In this document: positions 46,901-58,300 of the stretch, in pieces | Numbering within the stretch: position 1 is the stretch's first letter | How the letters are laid out: every line of letters begins with the position of its first letter | Origin: Carnegiea gigantea | Lineage: Eukaryota; Streptophyta; Magnoliopsida; Caryophyllales; Cactaceae | Direction: 5' to 3' | Length of the DNA: 64,000 nucleotides | Assembly: GCA_029747015.1 (NCBI GenBank) | Contig: JAKOGI010000350.1 | Span: 372,001 to 436,000, forward strand | Translations under genes and position numbers: made by a program | The notes under the pieces: generated by a model | Told to the model about the DNA's origin: nothing | The model's database searches: none | Seen by the model: the letters and a program-made list of their open reading frames with translations, nothing else

Positions 46901-49900
46901 TTTTGATCATTTTGTACATTCCAAGATAAAACATTCAACAAGTTCTTTCTCTTTTTTTGAGCTATGGGGTATGTATGCTGGAACTACTCTGTCCCCAGCT
47001 CCCCCTCCCCCCCACCCCCTTGTGTGTGTGGGGGGGGGGGGGGGTTGATTATGGAGACTTAATTCCTTTCTCGTCATTCAATTTTGTATTTTACTATTAT
47101 CTCTTTTCAGGCTCTGCAAATCTCTGTGAATGGGTACCTCTTGAAGGTGAAGGGGATACTGCGCCTGTTATACGTGCTGCCCATCCCTCGACTACTTTGC
47201 CATTTCAAGCAACAAGGAAGAGGCGAAGGGCTGCTTTGGGAGACTATGCTTGGTCTGTTGGAGATAGGGTTGATGTTTGGATTGATGACTGGTAAATTAC
47301 TGCTGTTCATATCTCTTGAGATCTTTGCTACCCTTTTCTCATCTTCCTTTCCATCTCTGAACTTATTGTGTAAGCCTGTTTAGGCTGCTTTATTTTTATG
47401 GGAGCTGTATCTGTTTTTTTTTGGTGGAGTTGTGGGTTCCAGGTCTGTAGCAGTGACAGTTTAGCTATGTGTAGACTACGGAAGAACATAGTTTTCATTT
47501 AAATTGAACTATCGGCATATTGACTTTAGGACAAGTCAAGAGCCTCCGGCCGTTCTTTTGCTATTAGAGTTGGGAGCTCTTCTAAGCAGGACCACATAAA
47601 TTCGATTTGATGGCATTACAATCTAAATTATGGCCTAAGTTTTCCTTTCGTAGAGGGTGTATTGGTGATCAGTACATGGTCATAATGTGCTATGCATTGT
47701 TTTCCTACCAAAGTAGTTGTATTAGTTGTCCAATCATCATGGAAAGCATTGAGAGCCGGGAACATTGAGAAGATCTGCAACTCTCTCTCTCGCGCGCGTG
47801 CATCAATCTAAGGTTCTGAATTTGCATGATATTATATGAGTACCATGGTGTGTTTTGAAGGCTCATAATTGTTTTCTTTTTGATTTAAGAAACATGATGT
47901 CACTTGCTGTATTACCATTGAGTGTCCAACACTACAATGCCGTTACTAGTCGTCTGTGGTGCTGAATAAGATTGGGGTTGGGGCTTTATAAGCAGGCTGC
48001 TCAATTTGTTGAACATAAGTGAAGTCAGAACACCTCCACCCCTCGGGGGAACAAATAGAAAAAAAAAAAAAAAGGGAGAAACACGATTTCATCTGTTCTT
48101 GATGCACGAAATCTCTATGATGATTTTGGGATACCCAGAAGTTGGGATTATAGAGCATCTGTCTTTTCTGTTTTAGAGCTCTTATTTTCCTTCCTTCCTG
48201 TGGTCATCCTTTTTTGTGGTGTTATTTTTTCATGGTTGATTATTCTAGGCTAAGGCTCTTTCATCTCTGACATCTGTTTCATTTGCCTTGTACAGCTGGT
48301 GGGAAGGTGTGGTGACTGAAAAAAATGAAAAAGATGAGACCACGTTAAAAGTCCATTTTCCAGGTTTATATTGTTATCTTGTTAGCAGAAGTTGCCATGA
48401 TTGCCTCGCAAAAAGCTTTCAAACTTATCTTCTTACTTCAAAATGTTGGCTGCAGCTCAAGGTGAGACCTCAACTGTCAGGGCATGGAATTTAAGGACAT
48501 CACGTTCATGGAAGGATGGAAAATGGGTTGAATGGTCTTCTTCGAGAGGAAATAATGTTTCTGAACAGGTATAGCATATAGTTACTTGTGTTTATTTCTC
48601 CAGTTGTGCAAGATCTTGTTCTAACAATGAATACGGACGAAGTTATATGGCATTGCTTTTTATTTTATTTTATTTTATCTTTCCTATTATCACTGTTGGG
48701 TACGAATTGATGGGAATTTAAATCTGTCTCAAAGCTTCTTGTCTATAATATTTTGACAGACTTGAATTCTCATGATGTAACTTCTGCTATGCCTGGTTTC
48801 TCTGTGAAATTTGTCTTCAGAGTGATACACCACAGGAGAAAAGACAAAAGTTGGGAAGTTCTGCTGCAGCAACCGATCAGAAAGATACGTTGGCAAATGA
48901 TGTGGATTCTGGTTCTGTAAAAGCTGATGAACCAAAGTTGGTAGCCTTCTCAACTAGTGATAGAACATTTAACATTGGTAAGGCAACTAGAGAAGATAAG
49001 AAGCATGCTGCACAGAGACCTTTGAGAAGTGGCCAGCAAAAAGAAGGGTCAAAAGTGATTTTTGGGGTCCCTAAGCCCGGGAAGAAGCGAAAATTTATGG
49101 AAGTGAGTAAACATTTTCCTGCAAATAGGATTGATAAGAGTAGTGAAACTAATGACTCGGTCAAGTTTGCAAAGTACTTAATGCCACAGGCCACAGCTTC
49201 TAGAGGATGGAAAGCACCATCGAGAAATGACTCAAAAGAAAAAAGAACGACTGAATCAAGAACAAGAGCCCCAAGCTCTCGTAGACCTAATCGAACCTTA
49301 ACTCAGAGGGATAATCTTAATGCTACATTGGCTCAGGGAAATGACAAATCGACAGATAATAGGAATGATTTTGAGGAGTCTGTTATTCATGATGAGAATC
49401 AATCAGAGAAATTAGTTGCACCAGGTTCCTCCGCCTGTGAAGAGGCACCCGAAGCTCCCCTATCGTCATTGCTTGCTAATACGTTGCATGTCCCCTCTAG
49501 AAAGCCCTCATCATCAAATACACGATCTGAACGAGTGAATAAAGGAAAGCTTGCACCTTCTGTGGGGAAGTTGAGTAAAATAGTGGAGGAAAAAGTCCAT
49601 AATGGCAATGCTGGTAATTCGGTCACGGAAGTTACTGAGCCCCGCAGATCTAATCGCAGAATCCAGCCAACGCATAGAGTAAGTTTTCTGTGCCTTGGCT
49701 CAGTACCCATTTGATTCTTCCTCCTGTTATTCACTTTATGTGCTCCTACAGGCATCCATTGTATGTTACTAGTGTTTTGTTCTCTCAGGTGTAGTTGTGC
49801 TAGTTTGACTTACGTCGTTCTAATGGACTTTATGCAAGACCAGAAAAATCATAAATGGCCTAGAAAACTGAAGGCAGTGGGAATTGGAACATGCTTATGT

Positions 49901-51247
49901 TTGGGGAGATAAGTCAGAATGTCTGCAAGATAGGCGCGATTCTTGATTATGGTCCCTAAGTTGGCTTCTTTCCTGGGTCCGGTCTAATCAATCAATGTTG
50001 GGTGTTGAATGCTATGTTGGAACAGCTTGCATATATTGAATTCTGGTCCCAGATCTGAACTATGTCCTCTTTCATGAAGTTCGCAAACTTATGATTTGGT
50101 CATTTGCTCTTCTGTTAGAGGCTTGTCCTCCAACTTAAACGTGAATGCTAGTGGTCCCCCCCCCCCCCCTCTTAGGGGGTAGGCCAATGGTTGCGTGCTT
50201 GGTTTTTATGAGGGAGACGAAGGTAGATTTTCCCTAGGCTCTGTGTGTGTGTGTATAGCCATCAAAAGGGGGGGTTGGGGGAATGCTGGTGGCTGTTGAC
50301 CTCATGCTGGCTGCTTGAACTAAACCAGAATGCTTTTGGTCTTGAGATGTTGATAAATGACGTAAGTTATTAGATGCATTGATAAATGACGTAAGTTATC
50401 GGGTGCATTCTTTTATTATTTATTTATTCATGGGGTGGTGATTAAGCTGGATCGCGGCATGTCTATCTGAATAGTCTATGCTTCATGCAGTATACATTTC
50501 TCGCTGATAGAAACATTTGTAGATTTGATTCTGCATATTGGAATCAAATAGTTTTTTTGCATGACTGCACGAGCATTTGACCTTGATGCAGATGTGGTGG
50601 CTCCTTGCGCAGATGTCCTAATAGTAGAAATGGAACTGAAAGTTTTATTCTGGGTTGGTTATTGTGTCGTTGTAAAGCCTTGTTTGCCCCATTCGTTAAG
50701 TGGTCATTTGGTTCATGCTTCTTTTGGTGCCCATGCTGAATTTTTTATTTATTGCCTTCTAACCCAAGCAGTACTACATAGAACTGTAGCACTCTGTAAA
50801 CTGAACCAGTGATCACATTAGGGATTACAAAACTGACCCCATACCTTGTAACTTCATCTTGACCCCAGTTTTATATAGCCAAACGACTTAGACCATTTCC
50901 TCCTGGATTCTCGGTTTATATGGGAATGTGATGTCAACCCAAATGTGCCTTACACCGTTCTTGACTAGCCTCTCTCAGATATGGATTTCGGTGATTGTTC
51001 TTAAACTTTCTGTATGTTTATATGTGATGTGAGAGTGTTTATTTTGCAGCTATTAGAAGGTTTACAGAGTTCTATGATAATTCCAAAGATGCCTTCTGTT
51101 TCACATGACAGAGGTCCAAGGAACCAGAGTGGGAATGCATCAGCTAAAGGTAGTACTCCGTTGTGCTCTCCAACATTATGATATGCATTCATGTCTATCT
51201 ATATTGAAGGTGAAAAACTTACCTGCATTTTTGCAACAGGAAAATAA
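37900..51247 (+). CDS. G2484-1: Agenet-domain nuclear protein, G2484-1 type
   Basis: Fourteen coding exons join in frame to 2109 aa: 37900-39628, 39753-40211, 42987-43267, 43407-43870, 44089-44141, 44219-44326, 44410-46208, 46464-46572, 47111-47291, 48296-48363, 48456-48568, 48821-49678, 51050-51149 and 51240-51247. The ATG (ACCCATGG) opens MDYDGNDISYHNLQLAGEG, as in Arabidopsis G2484-1 (AT4G17330). Other landmarks are VQLRAQIFVYGSLIQGTAPD across a splice, a basic KPRKRKK, and an Ala-rich helical stretch coded near 45200-45480. Tandem Agenet modules follow (SAWYSANVLRLEDGKAYVCY; LGDYAWSVGDRVDVW with WWEGVVTEKNEKDETTLKVH), and the end is LLEGLQSSMIIPKMPSVS. Agenet folds are Tudor-related and bind histone tails or methyl marks. 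The protein is probably nuclear; its precise role is not known. No break is visible. Confidence 0.92.
40906..40943. repeat. (TG)n microsatellite in an Agenet-gene intron
   Basis: Perfect TG run in the 2.8-kb second intron. Confidence 0.9.
41808..42150 (-). mobile_element. 3' end of an L1-type LINE, antisense in the second Agenet intron
   Basis: On the minus strand the sequence reads VISWNIWRK and, across frame changes, CSSSFDVVDFVDSLHIGCI followed by a stop. This is the C-terminal end typical of plant L1-type reverse-transcriptase proteins. The plus-strand poly-T at 41808-41819 would be the poly(A) tail of the insertion. Frames are broken; it is a 5'-truncated relic. Confidence 0.6.
46716..46940 (+). 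repeat. Tandem duplication of about 112 bp in an Agenet intron
   Basis: Two copies, near 46716-46822 and 46828-46940, share CATTTTCAAAGGCACAAATG, GGGCTGGA, TTTTAAATGCTTAAAA and ATCATTTTG in the same order, with about 15-20 percent difference by eye. The place is the intron between exons 46464-46572 and 47111-47291. Confidence 0.75.
50350..50407 (+). repeat. 29-bp tandem duplication with TGACGTAA
   Basis: TTGATAAATGACGTAAGTTA begins at 50350 and again at 50379. Each copy contains TGACGTAA, a core that bZIP factors can bind. It lies in the intron between the last long exon and exon 51050. Confidence 0.8.
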
Positions 51248-52301
51248 CCGTAGATGAAATGCTGCTGCAGATATTCAACCAGTCACGGGAGCAGAAAAGA
51301 CTACCAATTGTCTTGATTAGTCATAGAAGTGGTCTGTATATTTATAGTTTTATTATTAGGGGCTAGGGTGGAATTGTTGTGTAGTTGTAAGCTGTAAAAT
51401 CTACTCTCTGTAGATGTTTATAGTATTTGGTATTTGATGGTGGTAGGACATTTAGAAGTGGACGTCGTTACTCGGATCATGGGGGTTGTACATGGTCGCA
51501 GTTCGTATGGTCAGGCTTGAAAGTGCCTTTCTATAGCACTTCTCATACTCGGTTTCAAAATAATGCCTCCCCCATGTTAGAAGCCTTAATCTCCATGGTC
51601 GAAAGGCAATGCGACAAACTGAACTCTCCCCCCTCTGGCCCTCTCAGGGGTCTTAACTTGAAGAGTCAAATACATCATCTATTGTATTCTTGTACTCAGT
51701 TTTGGCCTTTTGATTTTTTGTTTTTCTTTTTAAATGTTAGCTTAAAGTACAAATTATTATAAGATTGTTGAGTTCCCAAAATTACAAGTATCGGTCGAAG
51801 GAAGCCAAGAACAAGATCTGAAGAATCAAGTGCAGTTTCTTAAGGGCTTTGAGCTTAATCTAGCTAGAAATTTTCCCGAGCTTCTCCACTTACATAATTT
51901 GTTTATCCATACTGAGTGAGATATGTCAAGTAGAATCCAAGTTTGTAACCAGTTGGTCTTACATTTGAACGTGTAGAAAACATACATGATGTTGTAAAAC
52001 GTAAACATGATAAAACTCACTCAGAACGATCACCAAACATTCCAAAATTGAACAATTTTGTTTGCCAAGTCTATGATGCACATAAAACCCTTGCAAACCA
52101 ACCAGAAGATCCCCAAACATTGGACATTGATATTGATCCCTGGCCGCAAATTGTACCTCTACTTGCTCTCATGAAGCAGGCTGGACAACATTTTACCCAG
52201 AACTGGAGCTCGACAACGTGTTCTATCCGATATATCTACAACAATCTAGCTGAAATTTTGTTCGCCAAAATCCGACTCGTAAGGGAAAAATGGTACCAAC
52301 C
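51248..52301. other. Convergent 3' region between the Agenet and O-fucosyltransferase genes
   Basis: It holds the 3' UTRs of both genes. I see no further gene. Short ORFs (for example 51427-51762 and 52048-52305) have no recognisable content and are probably UTR sequence. Confidence 0.6.
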
Positions 52302-55300
52302 CTAATGCCGCTTTTTCAATCTGGTTAGAAACTCATCCTCTTCTGAGTCTACTGGAGAAGCACTCCTTCCTGAAATATGCCTGTTTTCCAATCGATGCCA
52401 GCTCTTACTTCTGGAAGTAACATCTATATATTTGAAAGTCCCATTAGTTGTTTTCTTGGACTGTTTTTTACATATGCAAGCAGCTGGAAATTCATGGAAG
52501 TCACCCCTTCCTGGTTTCAATTCATCCGGCTCTCCCATGAAGCCTCTTTGGGCAGACTTGACCTTTTTGGCAAAGGTGTTCCACTCCATTTTCTCCCGTG
52601 CCATGAATAGAGCGCTGAGTCTCTTTGCATTGGGTTTAATGGTCCTTTTGTGCCCCATATACCTCCTGATTTCAGAAAGAAAATGGCCGCAAAGTTAGAT
52701 CAGTAAGAAACGGTGCATTGCAAGTTTACATACACTAGCTGTAAGCCACCAGAAGAACAAGCAAACAGAAGCTTTGACGGATACTGCAAGGTAAGAATAT
52801 TGATAATTCGATGTGTATTCTAACTCGCACTACGACACATATATGGTCCTTCCCCTTTTTTTCCCATGGCGTGGCGAGGTAGGATTTGACGAAGAGAGGG
52901 GCCAAAATGTGAATATATTATACGAAAATAAATGAATGACTATGCTCATATACTTGATGTGTATTCTAATGTGTACTACAACATAATTCTTTTCTTTTTC
53001 TTTTTTTTTCCAGGGGTTTGGTCGCCTGTAGGCAGTGGGGACTGTTATCAAGACACTTCTTTGAAGGACCAGTAGCTCCAACCTTAGTTGGGATTCTGGC
53101 TGCAGTATCGCTCAAATTCCTTCAATTCACCTCTGGCGTCTGTGCTAGGACATCCAACCACTCCAAAGTACCCAAGGATAATGACCCTTTATTTCAAACC
53201 AACAATCCACAAACTTTTCAAAATCATGTGTTCTCCTTATTTTCCTTTTATTCATATGCATACTTTTTTCTTTTTTATTTTGCGGACGCCCAAATCATGA
53301 GAACAGATGCTCCTCTTCACGGATACTTTCATTTCAATGCCTTTGATTTCAGCTAGCTGGCTTTGCTGCGAATCTAGATCTACGGACTGTAGGAGATGGA
53401 GAGATTAATTTACTAATTGGCATAACTTTGGTAAACATCTGAGTAGAGATTGCTGTAGCGTTTGGTGTATACAGCTGAAATAAAGCTTTCCTAAACAAGG
53501 TGTCTTTCTGGCTAGCTTGGGCAGCTTGTGATTGAAGATTACTCGCATAATGAAAAGGGGACAGAGAGCTCCTATATTTTTAAGCACCGTCACTAGTTAG
53601 CCAATGTTACTCAGCCATACATATACTGAAGCATTTTCCCCTACCGTACCCATGTCAGACCCACACGTTAAATTCCATAGGAACACATAAAGGACACCCA
53701 CACGTTAAATTCCATAGGAACACGTAAAGGACACCCACACGTAAAATTTCTGGCTATGTTACTCGAACTTCTCATTTTACCCTACCATACCCCTGTTGGA
53801 CCCTCAACACTCGGACAAGGGTATGGTATGACACTTGAAACTAAACTTCAAACTACAACGAAAATCAGCAAATTTTCTAGAAATTAGCCAGGTCTGACAC
53901 TTGGACACATATCCGTATCGAACACCCGTACCCGAATCCAAATAACATAGATTTCTGGATCTGCCACTGTCCAGTGAAGCATAGCGCAGAGCTAATTACA
54001 GTCTATAAAAATGGCACATTTAAGAGTTCAGAACTGAACGCTATAGACCTATGACAACAAGTTTCATTTTCCATCGTATGTTTCTGATCATATAACTCAA
54101 GGATGCTCAGTCTGCATATATTGAGTTCAGATAAACACAATTGCAATTGATATTTGCAAGTGTCAGTGATCACTTTGATGTGTACCTATTACCTAACAAG
54201 CAACTTCTATCAGCGACAAACTAAATACCTTGAATTTAAGTTGGTTCGCTCCTTGGCTACTAGTAGAACACCGTTACATGCATGATTAAAGAACTCTAAA
54301 TATTTTTCGAGTTGTCCGAGCAAGCTCAGTGTATCATTATCACGGAATGAACTAAAATCACAGACGAAGTGGGCAAAATGAAAAAAAAAATCACATAACA
54401 AGTGACAAAACAGGGAAGACTGCATGTTGAACCATGTAGTCCACAGACATTGTTGGAAAAATCAGCTAATACTATAGATCTGTCGCAGGGGAACTGCTTC
54501 ATGGCCGAGGCTATTAGATTGAGTGGACACTAATTGCCACACATTTACTGAATTACAGGTCATTCAACAGTTTAAAATGCTAAACGCTTAATTAACCTCT
54601 CAAAAGAATTGTGCATTGCCCGTCTGTTTGCTGATCCAAACGTCTAACCCCATTCCACTTAATATTGGCTATTCCATTTGCATATTAACTTTTAAAAAAA
54701 AAAACAAAAAAAAAAAAGTGGCCATGAAATCCTCAGCAGAAAGTATATTAATGAAGTTACAAACTTACAATGTTGCTATGTAAGAGTTAGAGTCCTTACC
54801 TTCTTCCTGCGAGTATCTTTGCCATATTCCCATTGTTGTTGGTGACAAATACATCACTCTCATCACACACTATGTAATCAATGGCAGCAAGGCGAGAAGA
54901 GAATCGCAGAAAAGGTTTCAACTCGTCACCAGCAAGCATCTCCTTTGTATAGAAGTTTGGGAAAAGTTCCCTGAGAGGTGTTAGAGTTTCCTCGCCACCA
55001 TAGATTTGACCAGATGCCACATAGAGGTAGGTATCATTTTTAAAACCAAGTGCCCGCAGCATTATGCCCACTTCATGAGGGGTAAGTGGACATCTCCCTC
55101 TTATTCTCTCTTCGAGAGGATCCAACTCCTAGACAAACCACAAAGAAAAAACATAGAAGAACATTCTATATGAGGCTCAAGACGCAGACAAAGAAGCTTT
55201 AGAACAAATCATAGCATCAGAATAATGGTCTAAATAGCATCATATTGGAAAGTATGACTCTAATAAGCATCGGACGTGCCATCAGCTTGCCAGCTAATTT

Positions 55301-58300
55301 AGCATCTGAGAGAAGCTCAGAAGACACAAATCTGATAAGGTTATCTTTAAATGTTTTTCATTGTGCCACTGTACTTGAAATTTTCATTCAACAGCACATC
55401 CATACCATCTGCTAAGTACCTTAAAGAAGCACACAAGAAGTAGCCACCACAGAGGTGAGGCACTCCCCCACCCCCCCACCCAAAACCCAAAAAAAAAACA
55501 GAAAAATCAATTATCATAGTGAGTTGACAGCAACACAGAACCTGCCTTTGATGATGCTCCATCTTGTAAAACTTCGAGAAGCAAATTAATTACCTATACC
55601 TACTGGTCCAGAAGGTTGTCGCCTAAACTGATACCTAAATTTAGGATGCATCTCGTAATTTCGAAGCTTGATCTCCTAATCAAGGATAATCTCAGAGCTC
55701 TGTAAAGAGTTTAAACCAATGCTAACAGTTTCACCTCTTTACAAATTTCATGGAACCTCAGCAAATTTGAGGTCTTTTTCCAAAGGTTTCAGACCTTCAG
55801 CTATAAATTTCAGTGTATCTTGTAACACTTTCCAGAGCTCTATTAAAAAATTTCAGGGCATAACCATTTCGAAAGGAGTAAAGGCTAAAAGATCAGATGC
55901 CAAATATTCTTTTTTAATAAAAAAGGGGGTAAACTCTGTGGATCGCGACACATAGTTCCCAAGAAGACAGTTACACAGATTTCCCAGCTCATGGTTCACT
56001 GCAGGATAAACCAGTTTGTCATTTAGTCACAATAGTTTTAACTAATTTAGGATTCCAGATCAGGGTGATGATGTGTCAATCATGGGTTCCTGAGGTTTTC
56101 AGCATTCCTGATAATTATGACCAAACATAAGCAACAGCAAATACGGATAGAACAAAAATGAAAACGTTGAAAGAAAAGAAGGCTGAGAACTCACCGGTAG
56201 TGTGTCCCATCGTTTCCTGATTTCACGAAGCTCATTCATCTCCTTGTCACCTCCACCATAGTAACACCCCGAAAATGCCAGCATATCAGACTCAAACCTG
56301 CATCAATTTTTGGATAAGAAAAAAGCAATGGAAAAAGAAACCTGTGTCACCAGCATATCAGACAACATAACACACATGGTATCAACCATCAATGCCAATG
56401 GATTCAACACAAAATAAGAAACAAATTCAGCAAACGTCCATATTACCACCAATGACAGCGAAAACAAAACAATCTAACCTTCCTGTAACATTGAAAGCAA
56501 CCTAAACTTTTCGTTTACAGGGAATCGCCATTGGAAATCTTCAAGACAGTGTCAATGTGCCGATTATGATTCAATTGTTTATAGGAATGTTTTGAACATC
56601 CTCAGAGGTTCGGCAGGTAGAGCAGTAAAAGCTTATGGCATTCAGTTTTAAAGGTGCAAAGCACACTCGACACCTAGGGTCTCAAACGCCTAGATATAAA
56701 GCAAAAGGCACAGGCGCACTGAAAAAATTGAAGCCAGCGTTTTGCTTGTAAGTAATTGAAAATTAACGAGGCATATCAATAAGTGAAGGAAAAAAATAAA
56801 TGAAGTTATTTTATTGGCTTGTGGTCAAAGGTTGATCTATTGGCTGCCCTACATGCAAAAAAGAATTAGAGTCTTCAATGTGAGATAGTATGAAGAAATT
56901 CCATGCCATTGTTTGAGGTTTTTTGCATGAAATTGCATCAACCTAAAGGTAAGTATCAGCTTAGCTGAAAATTTAGAGCTTAATAGTTTACTATCTCATC
57001 TCTCCATCCTGCTAAAGTGAAGAAGAGCAGAAGAAGCATGCCTCACACCTTGGGGGCTTGAGAGACATGACTCCAGTGAGTCTCAAGAGATTACATTGCC
57101 TAAAGAAATTCAAGAACAAGACTTTCCTCCTCCCCCCCGCACCCACCCCCAAAAAAAATCCAAATTTTTTGGGGCAAAATTTAAAAGTACAGCCTTGATT
57201 TAAGACCAAAGACATAAACATTGGTTTTTCGTGTCTTAAAAAATAATCGTATTTACTTAGCAATGTAGTATATATGCCATAACCAAGAGTCTAGGATTCA
57301 GATACTGGCCCTATTTGGCAAATAGCTGTTAGCTGTTAGCCGTTTGTATTAACTATTAGCTGTTTGAATTAGGTGTTTGTATTAGTTATTTGAATTAGCT
57401 ATTTATAAAAGAAGTGTTTGGTATTTAAAAAAAATATTCAGTAAAATTTCATTTGTGCCCTTATCTCTAAATTACTTTTTAATTAAAAATAATTTTTTTA
57501 TTTACTAGTTATCTTATTTTCTTTCCAAAAAGAACTAAATTGAAGTCATATGTACAAATTAACTTTATTGATAAAACTTTAATTTGTTACTACTTGTACA
57601 TAATTTATATTCTTATTAATCTTTTTTTCTTTTCAACTTGTGTATATCTATCTACATGACAATTATGTCTTAAAATATTATTTTGTTATTTGCTACATAT
57701 TTTATTATTATGAATTGAAATTTATATATTCGAATGATTTAATCTTGGATAGATCAAATTTAAATAATACACAATATCAAATATCACTACAAAAGACAAA
57801 TGGCATATGGTGTAATTTTTTCAGACTCTTGGATAGTTATGTCATTTTTACAAACAGCTATTCCCAAAAGGCCAGTGGAAATACTTTTTTGAGAAAGAGT
57901 TATTTGGATCCAAACAGCTATTCAACGAAACACCAATTTAGTTATTTTGACTAGTCAAAATAGCTAAAACTCCTCAAATAGCTCTTTTTCTCCAAAACGT
58001 TCTTACAACCAAACACCCCCACTAAGAAATGCACAACATATGTATTCCAATACTCCAGGTTATGTATTTCATGACATGCAACAAAATTCTTTCTTTTTTA
58101 TCCTTTACAAAAGGCATGTGCAACAAACCTTAGGTGAACAGCAATATATCGCTCAGCCATCCGATGCATTCTCATCACGAGTCTTTCACCAAGCTCCTGT
58201 ATTTGTTTGGTAAATCTCAGTGCATGATAATTGACCCGACAGCGCAATTTTTGAAGTTCAGGATCAAGATCATTTGCCAGCCTGTAATCAAACTTGTAAA

